Assembly: GCF_000378085.1 (NCBI RefSeq)
Contig: NZ_KB899212.1
Coordinates: forward strand, 124,001 to 188,000
DNA length: 64,000 nt
Reading direction: 5' to 3'
DNA from: Hoylesella loescheii DSM 19665 = JCM 12249 = ATCC 15930
GTDB taxonomy: Bacteria > Bacteroidota > Bacteroidia > Bacteroidales > Bacteroidaceae
Part shown: piece by piece, positions 44,535-54,976 of the stretch
How the letters are laid out: every line of letters begins with the position of its first letter
How positions within the stretch are numbered: position 1 is the first letter of the stretch
Translations under genes and position numbers: made by a program
Notes under the pieces: model-generated
Database searches by the model: none
Seen by the model: the letters and a program-made list of their open reading frames with translations, nothing else
Told to the model about the DNA's origin: nothing

Positions 44535-46367
44535 TTATTTTTCCCAACCGGGGTTTTGCTTGATGGCATGACCAGCGTTGCGATAGAGCGTTAGTTGGTC
44601 GATGGGGATGGGATAGAGATAATCCTTGTCGGCGAAGGTACGCATAAAGTCTTCTTTCACAATAGGTATGATGTAGCCTACGGTGTCGTTTACTTCATAC
44701 TTTCCTGTGGCGGGGTTGAGCTGAATGAGATGCATCTTGCTCAGTTTCTCTAGGGTTAATACCTTTTCAGGTTTTTCTGCGGGATGCGTTTGATTGTACC
44801 ACGCTACGTACTCCTTCTTGTTAACGAAGGCACCCATGTTAAGCTTGGGGTTCTTTTGCATGTCGGCATCTTCCAGCTTTTTCCAACGACGTAGGTCGTT
44901 AAAGCGCAGACCTTCGTACACCAACTCAACGCGACGCTCGCGACGTATCTCCCAAAGGATGGGCGAAACATTAGCTTGGCGTTGGCTATCTTTTATCTCG
45001 CCAGCGGGCACGTGTAGTGCATCGCCCACCAATTGCAGGGCAGGCATGTTGGTGCTAGGACGCTTGCGAAGGGCATTGATGGTGAGATCGAAGTCGGCTT
45101 GGGTAAGGGTGTACTTACCCAAAGTGGCCAACTCTGCTGCTGCTTCGATGTAGTTCATCATCACTTCGTTGAGTTTCATCACGGGCGCATCGGTAATGTT
45201 GGTGTAGCTTTTACCGCCAGCGGCATTGATGAGCGTGGGGTTGACGAAGCGATTAGCGAAATAGCCCGACGTGGCATATACTGCGGCGACAGATGGCAAG
45301 CGCAGTTCTGTGGTGTCGATGGTGGCATAAAGGCGCGGATCGCGTTTCATCATCTCTTTCTTGAAGTCCTTATCGCCCTGGTACATGGCGTTTCCTCCCT
45401 CTTGGGTTATAGGTAGACCGTTCTGCATGAGATAGCTCTCGATGAGTGACCTAGATGGACTAGACTTCTCGGGTTCTGTGTTGTTGAACGTCATCAAGCT
45501 GTGGGTGACAACACCTGCAGCATAAGCACGGTAGAGAATGATCTCTGGATTACCCGCGAGATCTATCGAAGTGGTGAGATCTTTGTAGTTGCTGCATAGC
45601 TCATAACGCTTAGATTTCAACACGTAATCGGCTGCATCTTTGGCCACTTGCAAGTATTTGGCGGCTACTTCGGTGTTCTGCGGATTGTGATACTTCTGCC
45701 ATGTGCCTTCAAAGAGGAATATGCGCGATGCATAAGCATAAACAAGGTCGCGGGTGATGTTAAGTCCTTTCTCGCCATCGGTAAGACGAACATTCTCCAT
45801 GGCATACTTCATATCTGAGAGTACGCTGTCCATCACTTCCAATCGCGGACTGAATGCACGATATAAAGTGGCCTTGTCGGTTGGGGCAATTGGCTGTTGA
45901 TAGTAAGGAACGTCGCCGAAGTTAGATACCAACTTGGCATATTCCACTGCGCGGAGGAAACGGTTGACACCCGTCCAATGGCGTTTGGGTTCATCGAGGA
46001 TGGTTGACCGCGACAATTTGTCAAGATAGGTGTTGACGGTATGTATCTGGTCGAAGTTCCATTGAGTAGCGGCGGTGGTTGCGGTGGGTACGTTCTTGGT
46101 GAAGAAAGTTGCCACTTCTTGGGCATTATCGTCGTTCCAGTCGGCAATGTTTGTTTCTGCAAACCAGTCGGCACGTCCCCAGCTTGAGTTATATCCCTTA
46201 AAGAAAGTGGGATATACGTTGTACATGGAATACTTGATAACGTCTTCCGAGTTCCATGTTTCGTCGTTGTCGCCACGTAGCTTGTCATACGGTTCGCGCG
46301 TAAGGAAATCGTTGCAGGCTACCAATGGCAGGGCTAGCAAAGCGAGGCCCAATATCTTATGTTTCAT
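44535..46367 (-). CDS. SusD/RagB-family surface lipoprotein (downstream tandem pair)
   Basis: The protein has 610 aa. The signal peptide ends in the lipobox LPLVAC, followed by NDFLTREPYDKL, as in SusD-like proteins. TPR-type helices and the C-terminal IRRERRVELVYEGLRFNDLRRWKK and DYLYPIPIDQLTLYRN blocks identify the family. It follows its SusC partner by 21 nt. It is the last gene of the four-gene SusC/SusD stretch and is closed by a strong terminator. Confidence 0.92.
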   Translation of the reverse strand: MKHKILGLALLALPLVACNDFLTREPYDKLRGDNDETWNSEDVIKYSMYNVYPTFFKGYNSSWGRADWFAETNIADWNDDNAQEVATFFTKNVPTATTAATQWNFDQIHTVNTYLDKLSRSTILDEPKRHWTGVNRFLRAVEYAKLVSNFGDVPYYQQPIAPTDKATLYRAFSPRLEVMDSVLSDMKYAMENVRLTDGEKGLNITRDLVYAYASRIFLFEGTWQKYHNPQNTEVAAKYLQVAKDAADYVLKSKRYELCSNYKDLTTSIDLAGNPEIILYRAYAAGVVTHSLMTFNNTEPEKSSPSRSLIESYLMQNGLPITQEGGNAMYQGDKDFKKEMMKRDPRLYATIDTTELRLPSVAAVYATSGYFANRFVNPTLINAAGGKSYTNITDAPVMKLNEVMMNYIEAAAELATLGKYTLTQADFDLTINALRKRPSTNMPALQLVGDALHVPAGEIKDSQRQANVSPILWEIRRERRVELVYEGLRFNDLRRWKKLEDADMQKNPKLNMGAFVNKKEYVAWYNQTHPAEKPEKVLTLEKLSKMHLIQLNPATGKYEVNDTVGYIIPIVKEDFMRTFADKDYLYPIPIDQLTLYRNAGHAIKQNPGWEK

Positions 46368-46388
46368 ATTTTGTTCTTGTTAAGAGGT

Positions 46389-49300
46389 TTAGAATGCGGC
46401 TTGCAAGCCGAAAGAAATGGTTCGCGTGAAGGGATATGAGCGTCCGAAAGACCATGAGGCATTTGCTGCTCCGCGCTTGTACTCCGTTGTTTCGGGGTCG
46501 ATAGGCAAGTGCAGGTTTTCGAACTCAAAGAGATTTTCGGCACTAACATATACGCGGAAGCTTTGCAGCATGATTTTTTTCACGATGTCTTGTGGCAAGG
46601 TGTAGCCCAGCGTTATGTTCTTGCAACGCAAGTAAGCCATGTTGGCAAGGAAACGGGTTTGTTTGAGATAGTTCTGGTTGTTTTGTTTCCAGCTCATATC
46701 GGTGGGACGGGGGTAGAAAGCACCCGTATTGGAGGGCGTCCAGTAATCTAGCTGGTGCTTGTAGGCTGCATCCATGTAGCCAGAACCACCTGCGGGGATG
46801 CCAACAGCACCGCCAACCCAGAAGTCGCGCTTACCTACGCCTTGGAAGAACATGTTGAAATCGAATCCCTTATAGTTTGCACCCAACGAGAAACTATACT
46901 CGTAGTTGGGCAGGTAGTTACCAATCACCTTCTGGTCGCCAGGATTATCAACCGTATTGTCGCCGTAAGTGATCTTTCCGTCGTTATTTAGATCCTTGTA
47001 TTTCACGTCGCCCGGACCGAATTTAAAGGCGTCGTTCTCGAATTTACTTTGTGAAGCGATGCCGTCTTTAAGCTTTCCAGTATTGTCGAAGTCGTCTGCT
47101 TGGAACAGGCGATCGGTTTCGTAACCCCATATTTCGCCAAGTCGTTTACCTTCGTAGTTCTCGTTGATGTCACGCGTTTGACTGTTAAACTTGGTGATAA
47201 CTTCCTTAACGTGCGAGAAAGAAGCCGATGCCGAGATACCCAAACCATTCTCGAACTGGTGCTGATAGTTAACGCCAATCTCCAATCCGGTGCCGGTGAG
47301 CTCACCGAAGTTCATCTTGGGCACTGTGGCACCAAAGGTGGCGGGTAGCTTTTCGCCCACGGTGTGCATGCCCGATGTTACGCGACGATACCAATCGAAT
47401 GTGATATTGAGGTCGTTGTTGAGAAGGCTGGCATCGAAACCAATGTCGAGTGTGGACACGCGTTCCCATGTCAGGGCATCCGAACTAACGGAAGGCGTGT
47501 TGAGTGTAGCTACGTTCTTGCCATCGATAACCCATCCCGAGTTTTGCGGAGCCATGATGGGAAGGTAAGCGTAAGCTGCTACATCTTGGTTACCAATGGT
47601 TCCCCATGAGGCACGAAGCTTGAAGTTGGAGAGCACTGGTTTAGTCCAGTCCATGAATTTCTCTTCGCTTGCACGCCATCCAGCCGATACCGAGGGGAAG
47701 AATGCCCACTTCTTGCCAACAGGGAAGCGTGAAGAGCCGTCGTAACGCAGGTTAAATTCGAGCAGGTAGCGTTGTAGATAGTCATAGTTGATACGTCCGA
47801 ACACACCAGCCGCAGCGAAATCGTTGTGATAGCTGTAGTTGCTGTTGTACGAGAATTGGTTTCCGTAGGCCAGAGCGATCTCTGGATATTTCTCGTTATA
47901 GAGCTTTTGGCGCTCTGAATAGTGTGCGAAAGCTTCACGTGTTTCGGCGTCGAAACCGGCCATCAACTTAAAGTTGTGTTGCTTTTCGATGTCGAACATG
48001 TAGGTTGCATAACCCTTAAAGATGTTTTGCAGGGTGTATTGGCTAGACTGTTCGGCCATGTTGTGAGGCAAACCGTAGATGTCTGTGTAGTTAGAGAATG
48101 GTGCCGTGGAGAACATGTCGTAGGCGTAGATCGTGCCACCGTTCACCTTACGCGAATCGTTGGTGAAGGAGAACGTGTAGTCGAAGTTGATGGAGAGATT
48201 CTTCATTGGCGTTATCTCCGTGCCTAGATTTCCGCGAACGTAAGTGGTTGTGGTGTTTTCGCGATTGCCATGCTTGATGTCGGTAACTGCCGAACGGAAG
48301 GGACGACCCTGGTAATTGGCATAAGGATACCAGCGAGGCCAACGTAAAAGGTAGAACCAAGCATCGTATTGGCCAGACGTGAAACGGTATGGCTCATCGT
48401 TCTTAGTGCGCGTAAAGAGTATGTTTGTGCGCACTTTCCACCAGTCGCTAACGTTGGTTGTGATGTTGCTATGCAGCGTATAGCGGTCGTATTTATCGGA
48501 GTTGTACTTCATTACACCACTTTGGGTGAGGTAACTCAAACTGATATTGTAGGTGGTTTTCTTGCTTCCGCCCGTCACCGATAGGTTATGGTTCTGCTGT
48601 GGAGTCCATTTACGGGTGAATTCCTTAATTGGATCGAACGAGCGATAGAAGTAAGTGTTACCGCCAATAATATCAAAGTCGCGGCCTTGCTGCATCTCTC
48701 CGAGTTCTTCTTGCGACATTCCGCCATACTTGTTTTCCCATTCTTCGAGTTTGCCAATTAGTGCCTCGTCGATGGTATAACCGATATTCGACTTGCTAGA
48801 CAAGCCTTTGCTCTTCATAATCTCGAAGATAAAGCGGGCGTTGTCTGATGCTTTCATCTGCTCGGCCATCTTGGTGGGCGTGCTCCAAGCAAAGTTGTTG
48901 GAGTAGCTTACGTTTACCTTATCGTTGTTAGAACCTTGTTTGGTGGTGATAAGGATAACACCCCATGCAGCACGAGTTCCGTAAATGGATGCCGAAGCTG
49001 CGTCTTTGAGCACCGAAATGGTTTCGATGTCGTCGGGGTTTACCAAGTTCAGGTTGGGTACTTCCACGTTGTCTACGAGGATGAGTGGCGTTGTTCCCGA
49101 CTCTGCGCTAAGCGAACCCACCGAACCACGTAGTTTAACGGCACTTTGTGTGCCAACTCCACCGATACGGTTGGTGATGGTAAGACCAGGGGTTATACCC
49201 TGTAAAGCCTTGGCCACATCGGTGATGGGACGGCTGGCGATGGCCTCTTTCACGTTTACGTTAGACACGGCACCCGTGAGATTCACCTTCTTTTGAGTAC

Positions 49301-49673
49301 CATAGCCCACCACCACCACTTCGCCTAGCTGACTGGCGTTCTCGGTGAGGGTGATGCGCATATCGGCTTTGGCTGTCACGTGCATGGGGTTATAGCCCAC
49401 GTAGGTGATGGTTAGCTTGTCTCCCGGACGTGCGTCGATGGTGAATCGGCCGTTGATGTCGGTCACTGCGCCCACGCCCTTGCCTTCGATGGCGACTGAA
49501 GCGCCCGTTACGGGTTCGCCGTTAGCATCGGTAACGATGCCCGAAAGACCTGTTTGCTGTTGCACGGTGTTAACGGTGCGTGGCGTTTGGTTTGCTGCGG
49601 CCTGTGCCTGTTGCAGGGCGAATGTGCCCGATAGGGCTGCGAAAGCCGCGCTTAAATAATAGATTCTTCGCAT
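46389..49673 (-). CDS. SusC/RagA-family TonB-dependent transporter (downstream tandem pair)
   Basis: The protein has 1094 aa with a signal peptide, a carboxypeptidase-regulatory-like domain (SGIVTDANGEPVTGASVAIEGK), the TonB box and signature GEVVVVGYGTQKKVNLTGAV, a plug (PLILVDNVEVPNLN; ISVLKDAASASIYGTRAAWG) and a barrel ending ISFGLQAAF. It resembles the upstream SusC-like protein at 51632-54976 closely enough to suggest a duplication. It starts 234 nt after the upstream susD-like stop, across a strong hairpin. The ligand is unknown. Confidence 0.93.
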   Translation of the reverse strand: MRRIYYLSAAFAALSGTFALQQAQAAANQTPRTVNTVQQQTGLSGIVTDANGEPVTGASVAIEGKGVGAVTDINGRFTIDARPGDKLTITYVGYNPMHVTAKADMRITLTENASQLGEVVVVGYGTQKKVNLTGAVSNVNVKEAIASRPITDVAKALQGITPGLTITNRIGGVGTQSAVKLRGSVGSLSAESGTTPLILVDNVEVPNLNLVNPDDIETISVLKDAASASIYGTRAAWGVILITTKQGSNNDKVNVSYSNNFAWSTPTKMAEQMKASDNARFIFEIMKSKGLSSKSNIGYTIDEALIGKLEEWENKYGGMSQEELGEMQQGRDFDIIGGNTYFYRSFDPIKEFTRKWTPQQNHNLSVTGGSKKTTYNISLSYLTQSGVMKYNSDKYDRYTLHSNITTNVSDWWKVRTNILFTRTKNDEPYRFTSGQYDAWFYLLRWPRWYPYANYQGRPFRSAVTDIKHGNRENTTTTYVRGNLGTEITPMKNLSINFDYTFSFTNDSRKVNGGTIYAYDMFSTAPFSNYTDIYGLPHNMAEQSSQYTLQNIFKGYATYMFDIEKQHNFKLMAGFDAETREAFAHYSERQKLYNEKYPEIALAYGNQFSYNSNYSYHNDFAAAGVFGRINYDYLQRYLLEFNLRYDGSSRFPVGKKWAFFPSVSAGWRASEEKFMDWTKPVLSNFKLRASWGTIGNQDVAAYAYLPIMAPQNSGWVIDGKNVATLNTPSVSSDALTWERVSTLDIGFDASLLNNDLNITFDWYRRVTSGMHTVGEKLPATFGATVPKMNFGELTGTGLEIGVNYQHQFENGLGISASASFSHVKEVITKFNSQTRDINENYEGKRLGEIWGYETDRLFQADDFDNTGKLKDGIASQSKFENDAFKFGPGDVKYKDLNNDGKITYGDNTVDNPGDQKVIGNYLPNYEYSFSLGANYKGFDFNMFFQGVGKRDFWVGGAVGIPAGGSGYMDAAYKHQLDYWTPSNTGAFYPRPTDMSWKQNNQNYLKQTRFLANMAYLRCKNITLGYTLPQDIVKKIMLQSFRVYVSAENLFEFENLHLPIDPETTEYKRGAANASWSFGRSYPFTRTISFGLQAAF

Positions 49674-49750
49674 TTTAAATATGATTTGTTGGTATAATTG
49701 TATTTTTTTGTGAATTGTGTGTCGCAGATTGGTGAGTCTGTCTTATTCAT

Positions 49751-49796
49751 GATTTGGCAGGGCGCTTGCCATTTTCAGGTAAGTCCCTGCCAAATC
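49751..49796. promoter_or_regulatory. Strong intercistronic hairpin between the two SusC/SusD pairs
   Basis: GATTTGGCAGGG (49751-49762) and CCCTGCCAAATC (49785-49796) form a 12-bp perfect stem, extended inward by CTTGCC/GGTAAG pairing. No T-tract follows on the minus strand, so an mRNA-processing or stabilising element is as likely as a terminator. TCACTTTG (49809-49816, minus) could be a weak -7 box. Confidence 0.55.
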
Positions 49797-49907
49797 TAGT
49801 CTTGTTTGCAAAGTGAGGTGCAGCTTGTCGGTGTTGTTAGTCCCGCTATACCCCATTTGTAGTAGTGTTAGATCTAACCTTTGGAAGGCTAAATCTCTTA
49901 TTGTTTT

Positions 49908-51602
49908 CTATTGCCAACCAGGGTTCTGGGTTAATCCGCCCAGCGTGATCTGGCCAGTTGGTATGGGATAGAAGTAATATTTCTTATCGAAACGGCGCAC
50001 TTGATTGATGGTGTTCGAACCAATCATATACCCATTGGGGGTCAGGTCCTCTTCTGGGTTAGTCACATTGCTGAGGTTTGCTCCGAGATAGATGTTGGGA
50101 TGTTGCTCTGAATCGAGGAGATGGAGCTGGTGCCAACGTATCAAATCCCAATAGCGTGTCCAGTTATCGAACATCAATTCGCATCTGCGTGTTCGGCGGA
50201 TTTCCCACAGTAGGTTGCTCACGTTCATGTTATTGGCTGGGTCGGCAGCAGGAGCAAGCTGTATTCCAGGTAGTCCTGCGCGTGTTTGCAGCTTGTTTAC
50301 GCTGTTGTCTAGGTCGGTTTGCGTGATCGTTCCAAGTTCAGCTTTGGCCTCGGCAAAGTTTAGATAAATGACAGACAACCAGTAAATAGGGCAGTCGGTG
50401 TACTGCCTGCCGATGTTGTTACGTTCGTCTACAGTTAGTTCTGTCACATTATCGTATTTGCAAACAGCGTAGCCTGTGGACGAAGTGAAACCACTACTGC
50501 CTGCACGCTTGTAGTCGTGACCTTTGAAAGCAAGTATCGGGTCGATGGTTTCGGCCAATCGTTTGTCGCGTACGGCAAGTTGCGCCTCAATGCTATACTG
50601 TCCATCGGCATTCTTAGTGGCAGCATCGTTGGTGTTCATTGTAGTTGTTGCCTTAGGCTTGCCATCAAGGAAGAGATACGCGTCGAAAGCATCCTTGGTC
50701 ATACCGTTGGTTCCACCAGTGTTCATCGTGTAGTCGATGGTAGAGTGGTGCAACTTATTCTTAGAGTAAGGCTTATAGAAAATCATCTCCGGATTTTTGC
50801 TCAAGTCGGTAGAATTGTAGTTGCCTCTATAGCTCTCGTTCAGTTTATAGTCCTTAGCCATGAGCTTATTGCAAGCGTCAACGCATTCGTTAAGATAACG
50901 CTGTGCCCTGTCAGGATTGGCGGCTTTACCAGCGTTGTCCTCGGCAGTTCTGTATTTGCAATACGTTCCTTCGTAGAGCGCAATCTCGGCTTTCATTGCC
51001 AATGCCATGTCGGCCGTAAATCTTTGCTTGTTAGTTTGCGTAATGTGCTCTGCTGCATAGTTAAGGTCGTTCAACACACTGTCCATCACTATGTCGCGGT
51101 CAATCCTGGGACCATATAGAATATTATCGTCTTCGGTGGTAACCACTGTATTGATGAAGGGCACATCACCATATTGGCGTACAAGCTGATAGTAGGTCCA
51201 CGCCCTGTTGAGCTTGGCAATACCCTCATAGTTGGCTTTCGTCTCGTAAGCGAGTGATGACGACTTCAGGCCAGTTAGAACGTAGTTGGCATGGCGCACG
51301 TCTTCGAATGGATATTTCCAGTCTAATGACGATGCCACGACATTAGTATATTCCCAGTTGTTGTCGGAAAAGTTTACTTGGTCATCGCCCAACGTCTTGA
51401 AGTAAAACCATCCGTACGAGCCTCCGTTTCCGTAACCTGTATAGTTATTGAGGAAAGTGTTGCACTGGTTGTCCAAGTTATCGGTGTTGCTCCAATAAGA
51501 AGGAGTATTGGTGAAGGTATCGTCTGGGTGTATATCTAAGAAGCTGTCGCAACTAGTCAGCGCACCCGTCACAATGATACCGCATATCAATATCTTTTTC
51601 AT
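49908..51602 (-). CDS. SusD/RagB-family surface lipoprotein (upstream tandem pair)
   Basis: The protein has 564 aa. The lipobox is GALTSC, followed by DSFLDIHPDDTF. The TPR-like helices and the C-terminal IRRTRRCELMFDNWTRYWDLIRW and KKYYFYPIPTGQITLGG blocks are diagnostic. It lies 29 nt after its SusC partner. It shares the family fold with the downstream SusD-like protein, but its middle part looks quite different, so the two pairs probably take different ligands. Confidence 0.92.
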   Translation of the reverse strand: MKKILICGIIVTGALTSCDSFLDIHPDDTFTNTPSYWSNTDNLDNQCNTFLNNYTGYGNGGSYGWFYFKTLGDDQVNFSDNNWEYTNVVASSLDWKYPFEDVRHANYVLTGLKSSSLAYETKANYEGIAKLNRAWTYYQLVRQYGDVPFINTVVTTEDDNILYGPRIDRDIVMDSVLNDLNYAAEHITQTNKQRFTADMALAMKAEIALYEGTYCKYRTAEDNAGKAANPDRAQRYLNECVDACNKLMAKDYKLNESYRGNYNSTDLSKNPEMIFYKPYSKNKLHHSTIDYTMNTGGTNGMTKDAFDAYLFLDGKPKATTTMNTNDAATKNADGQYSIEAQLAVRDKRLAETIDPILAFKGHDYKRAGSSGFTSSTGYAVCKYDNVTELTVDERNNIGRQYTDCPIYWLSVIYLNFAEAKAELGTITQTDLDNSVNKLQTRAGLPGIQLAPAADPANNMNVSNLLWEIRRTRRCELMFDNWTRYWDLIRWHQLHLLDSEQHPNIYLGANLSNVTNPEEDLTPNGYMIGSNTINQVRRFDKKYYFYPIPTGQITLGGLTQNPGWQ

Positions 51603-51631
51603 ATTTCTAATGCTTTAAGATGGTTTTTTAG

Positions 51632-54600
51632 TTATAATGTTACCTGCATGCCAAACGAGAAAGTACGGGTTATGGGCGTGGTACGTCCCCAACCGCCATA
51701 CTTCAATCCTGCACCTGTATTTATTTCGGGGTCTACGGGCAGGTCGTTGCCTTTATACAGTAAGAAGAGATTGTTTGCGCTGAAGTATATGCGTGCCTTT
51801 TGTATGTAGGCCTTGCGTGTTAGTTCTGCGGGTAAAGTGTAGCCAAGAGTTACGTTCTTTAACCTTAGATACGACATGTCGGTGAGATAGCGTGATTGCG
51901 GATAATAGTTGTTTGTTCCGTTTTCTATTCCTGATATTGTTCCTTTCCCCTCATTGCCAGGATACAAGCGCGGATATTTGTTGTTCTGGTCAATTTCGTA
52001 GCCCTCAATGGTCTTGCGATCTGCCGAGAAGCGCACCTTGTTGTAACTGGTTTGATGTGCGTAAAGTGCAAGGTCGGCCTCACGCATCAGAGGGAAGTTC
52101 ATCGAAGAAATTGTCCATGCATCACGTTTACCCACGCCTTGGAAGAATAGGTCAAGGTCGATGCCCTTCCAAGAGCCACCAAGATGGAAGCTATATTCGT
52201 AACGGGGCAAGAAGTTACCTATCACCTTGAGGTCGCCATGATCGTTGGCTGTACCTTTACCGCCATTGATAACACCATTGCCGTCAAGGTCTTTGAACTT
52301 CACGTCGCCTGGTCCGTAGTGGAACGAGCCTTGTTCCAGGCCCTTTTGCGAAGCAACGCCGTTGGCGTAATTCCATGTTCCATCAGGGTTTTTCCCAGTG
52401 AAGTCGCTCTCTTCGAAATAGCGGTCGGTCTCAAAACCCCAGATGTCACCATAGTTTTTGCCTGAATAGTTGGCGTTGAGCAGCATCGATGGGTTGTCCC
52501 ACCTTACTACTTTCGAGCGCGAATCGCTCAGGTTGAAATTAGCGTACACGTTAAACTCGCCGAAGCGATGATGCCAATCTACAGTAAACTCCCATCCGCG
52601 TGTGCGCAAGGTACCTGCATTAGATACGGGGGCATCAGCTCCCAAGACCTGTGGAAGCACTTTCGAGGGGGCTAGCATATCGCGATTCTCACGTTGATAC
52701 CAATCGAAACCTACCATCAACTCATTGTTAAGAAAACCTAGGTCGATGCCTATGTCGGTGGTTCGGATGCGTTCCCATGTAAGGCTCTTTGCCACAAGGT
52801 CGGGCATGTTGTACATGGTTAGCAGGTTGGCGTTAGGCTTATTGTTGTCCACCCAGTTCACATACTTGTCTTCCATCTGGCTAATCAGTTCTTCAAACAT
52901 GTAATCGCCTACGGCCTCATTACCTATTTCGCCTATTGATGCACGCAACTTACCATTGCTCACAACATTTTTCAGGTTCTTAAAGTATGGTTCTTCGGTG
53001 AAACGATAACCCAAAGAAACCGATGGGAAGAATGCCCAGTGTGCATTGTGTGGGAATCTAGACGAGCCATCGTAACGCCCGTTGATTTCCAAGAGGTAAA
53101 TGTCTTTGTAGTCGTAGTTGATTCTGCCGAAGAATCCTGCAGATGCGCGGCGGGTATGTTTAGAGCCAATGTCCTGTCCTTCTTTCATTGCAAGGTTCAG
53201 TTCGGGCATCGCTTGATCGAACAGTATGTTTCTGCTACCTTTGAGATAGATATATTCAACCTTCTCGGCATTGAAACCCGCCATCGCTTTGAGATTGTGT
53301 TTCTGGGCGAAACTCTTCTCGTAGTCAATGTAGGCATTAAGTGTCCACGTGTTTTCTTTCGAGTTATCTTTCCACACAGAAGTCGCTTCCTTCTCTACGA
53401 TGTAGGTGGGATTGGCGTGTAACCAGTTGATTCCATAAACTGAGAAGTCTTGCGAGCCGCTGTTCATATTTTGGATGGCGTAGGTGAAGTCCGCATTAAA
53501 CGTCAACCCCTCCATGATGTTAGCTTTGAGGAATGCGTTCATGCGAGTGAAATCGGTAGCGGTCTTCTCTGTGGCTGCCTGTTTCAGCTGTGCCAACACG
53601 CGCGTGTCGTATCCGCCGATTGTACCCGAAGGGATGAAAAACGAGCCCCAACGCCATAGGTATTGGTATACATTGTTATATGTATCGGGACGTTCATAGT
53701 CGCGACGCGTATAGTTAAAGCGTGCTCCCACCTGCAGCCAGTCGTACAGGCTGCTGGTTACGTTAACCGTAGCATTATACTTATCCAGCTTGTCGGGACG
53801 TACTTTCATGATGCCGTCCTTGTGATCATAGCCAAAGGAAATATAGTAAGAACTCTTCCCTGACGAGCCTTGTATTGACAGAATGTGGCTTTGCGATGGG
53901 GCGGCATTGTTGTAATAAATCTTATTGATGTCCCAATCGGCATAATAGTAAGGCTTACCGTCAATGAGTGTATAGTCGCCCACGTTGTTTTCGTCTATGT
54001 ATGGGCGCATCTCGCGATAGTTTGTCTTGCCTCCGTTTTGCTGTTGCCATTTCTCTGCGAGTGGCAGCAGCTTGTCGAAATGCATACCAAATAGTTCCAC
54101 TGCGTATTTTCCTGCACTGGCTTTACCTTCCAATGCGGCTCTCAATTGCGTAGGAACATCGGGATAATCAGGGGTGAAGGTCGCCTGATCCCATGCAAAG
54201 TTGTTGCTGTAAGTGATGGTCGAACGCTCCGTGGGGTGTGCACCTTTTGTTTGTATCAATATCACACCGAAGGCTGCTCTTGTTCCATAGATGGATGTAG
54301 AGGCAGCATCCTTGAGCACCGACACGCTTTCGATGTCTTGCGTGTTAAGGAACGAGATGTCGTCCATAGGCACGCCGTCTACCACGATCAATGGATTGCT
54401 TTTGGCATCGTTACTCAATGTTCCCACACCACGTATGCGCAGGGTGGGCTTGCCGTTGATATCGCCATTGTTACTGATAACCGACAGACCCGGCACAGCA
54501 CCTTGCAAGGCCTTGGCCACATCTTGTTGTGGACGTCCGGCCATGGTCTTTGAGAGGTCTACGGTGCTTACGGCACCCGTAAGATTAGCCTTTTTCTGTG

Positions 54601-54976
54601 TGCCATAGCCCACTACAACCACTTCGGAGAGTTGGCCAGCATCTTCTTGCAGCTCAATCTTCATGGATTCTGAAGCCGCAACGGTTACGGTTTTATAACC
54701 CACGTATGAGATGCTCAACTTAGCGCCTGGACGCACATTGAGGGTAAATCGCCCGTTAATATCGGACACGGCACCCACGGTTTTTCCAACCACAGCCACT
54801 GTTGCGCCTGTGATGGGTTCGCCTTGGGTATCGGTAATCACACCCGTGATAGTGTTCTGCTCTTGCAGTTCAGTCACGATAGCGGCTCCTTGAGTATTTC
54901 CTGCCATGGCCGTCAGCATAGTAGACGGGGCGGTTAGGGAAGCCAGCGTTGCAAGTAAACAATAAGCTTTTTTCAT
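51632..54976 (-). CDS. SusC/RagA-family TonB-dependent transporter (upstream tandem pair)
   Basis: The protein has 1114 aa with a signal peptide ending near MAGN, a carboxypeptidase-regulatory-like domain (ITGVITDTQGEPITGATVAV), the signature SEVVVVGYGTQKKANLTGAV, a plug (PLIVVDGVPMDDIS; VSVLKDAASTSIYGTRAAFG) and a barrel ending FSFGMQVTL. It is first of the four SusC/SusD genes. A -7-like TAAATTTG lies at 55153-55160 on the minus strand, giving a leader of about 170 nt. No glycoside hydrolase, peptidase, SusE/F gene or regulator flanks the cluster in this window. Confidence 0.93.
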   Translation of the reverse strand: MKKAYCLLATLASLTAPSTMLTAMAGNTQGAAIVTELQEQNTITGVITDTQGEPITGATVAVVGKTVGAVSDINGRFTLNVRPGAKLSISYVGYKTVTVAASESMKIELQEDAGQLSEVVVVGYGTQKKANLTGAVSTVDLSKTMAGRPQQDVAKALQGAVPGLSVISNNGDINGKPTLRIRGVGTLSNDAKSNPLIVVDGVPMDDISFLNTQDIESVSVLKDAASTSIYGTRAAFGVILIQTKGAHPTERSTITYSNNFAWDQATFTPDYPDVPTQLRAALEGKASAGKYAVELFGMHFDKLLPLAEKWQQQNGGKTNYREMRPYIDENNVGDYTLIDGKPYYYADWDINKIYYNNAAPSQSHILSIQGSSGKSSYYISFGYDHKDGIMKVRPDKLDKYNATVNVTSSLYDWLQVGARFNYTRRDYERPDTYNNVYQYLWRWGSFFIPSGTIGGYDTRVLAQLKQAATEKTATDFTRMNAFLKANIMEGLTFNADFTYAIQNMNSGSQDFSVYGINWLHANPTYIVEKEATSVWKDNSKENTWTLNAYIDYEKSFAQKHNLKAMAGFNAEKVEYIYLKGSRNILFDQAMPELNLAMKEGQDIGSKHTRRASAGFFGRINYDYKDIYLLEINGRYDGSSRFPHNAHWAFFPSVSLGYRFTEEPYFKNLKNVVSNGKLRASIGEIGNEAVGDYMFEELISQMEDKYVNWVDNNKPNANLLTMYNMPDLVAKSLTWERIRTTDIGIDLGFLNNELMVGFDWYQRENRDMLAPSKVLPQVLGADAPVSNAGTLRTRGWEFTVDWHHRFGEFNVYANFNLSDSRSKVVRWDNPSMLLNANYSGKNYGDIWGFETDRYFEESDFTGKNPDGTWNYANGVASQKGLEQGSFHYGPGDVKFKDLDGNGVINGGKGTANDHGDLKVIGNFLPRYEYSFHLGGSWKGIDLDLFFQGVGKRDAWTISSMNFPLMREADLALYAHQTSYNKVRFSADRKTIEGYEIDQNNKYPRLYPGNEGKGTISGIENGTNNYYPQSRYLTDMSYLRLKNVTLGYTLPAELTRKAYIQKARIYFSANNLFLLYKGNDLPVDPEINTGAGLKYGGWGRTTPITRTFSFGMQVTL

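Noticed and set aside
44179..44563. Long open frames on both strands with LTPSPSPRGEG- or PLSPWRGAGGEA-like ends
   Set aside because: They run through the 66-bp tandem repeat and the GC-rich hairpins, which stay open because 66 is divisible by three; no signal or family is visible.
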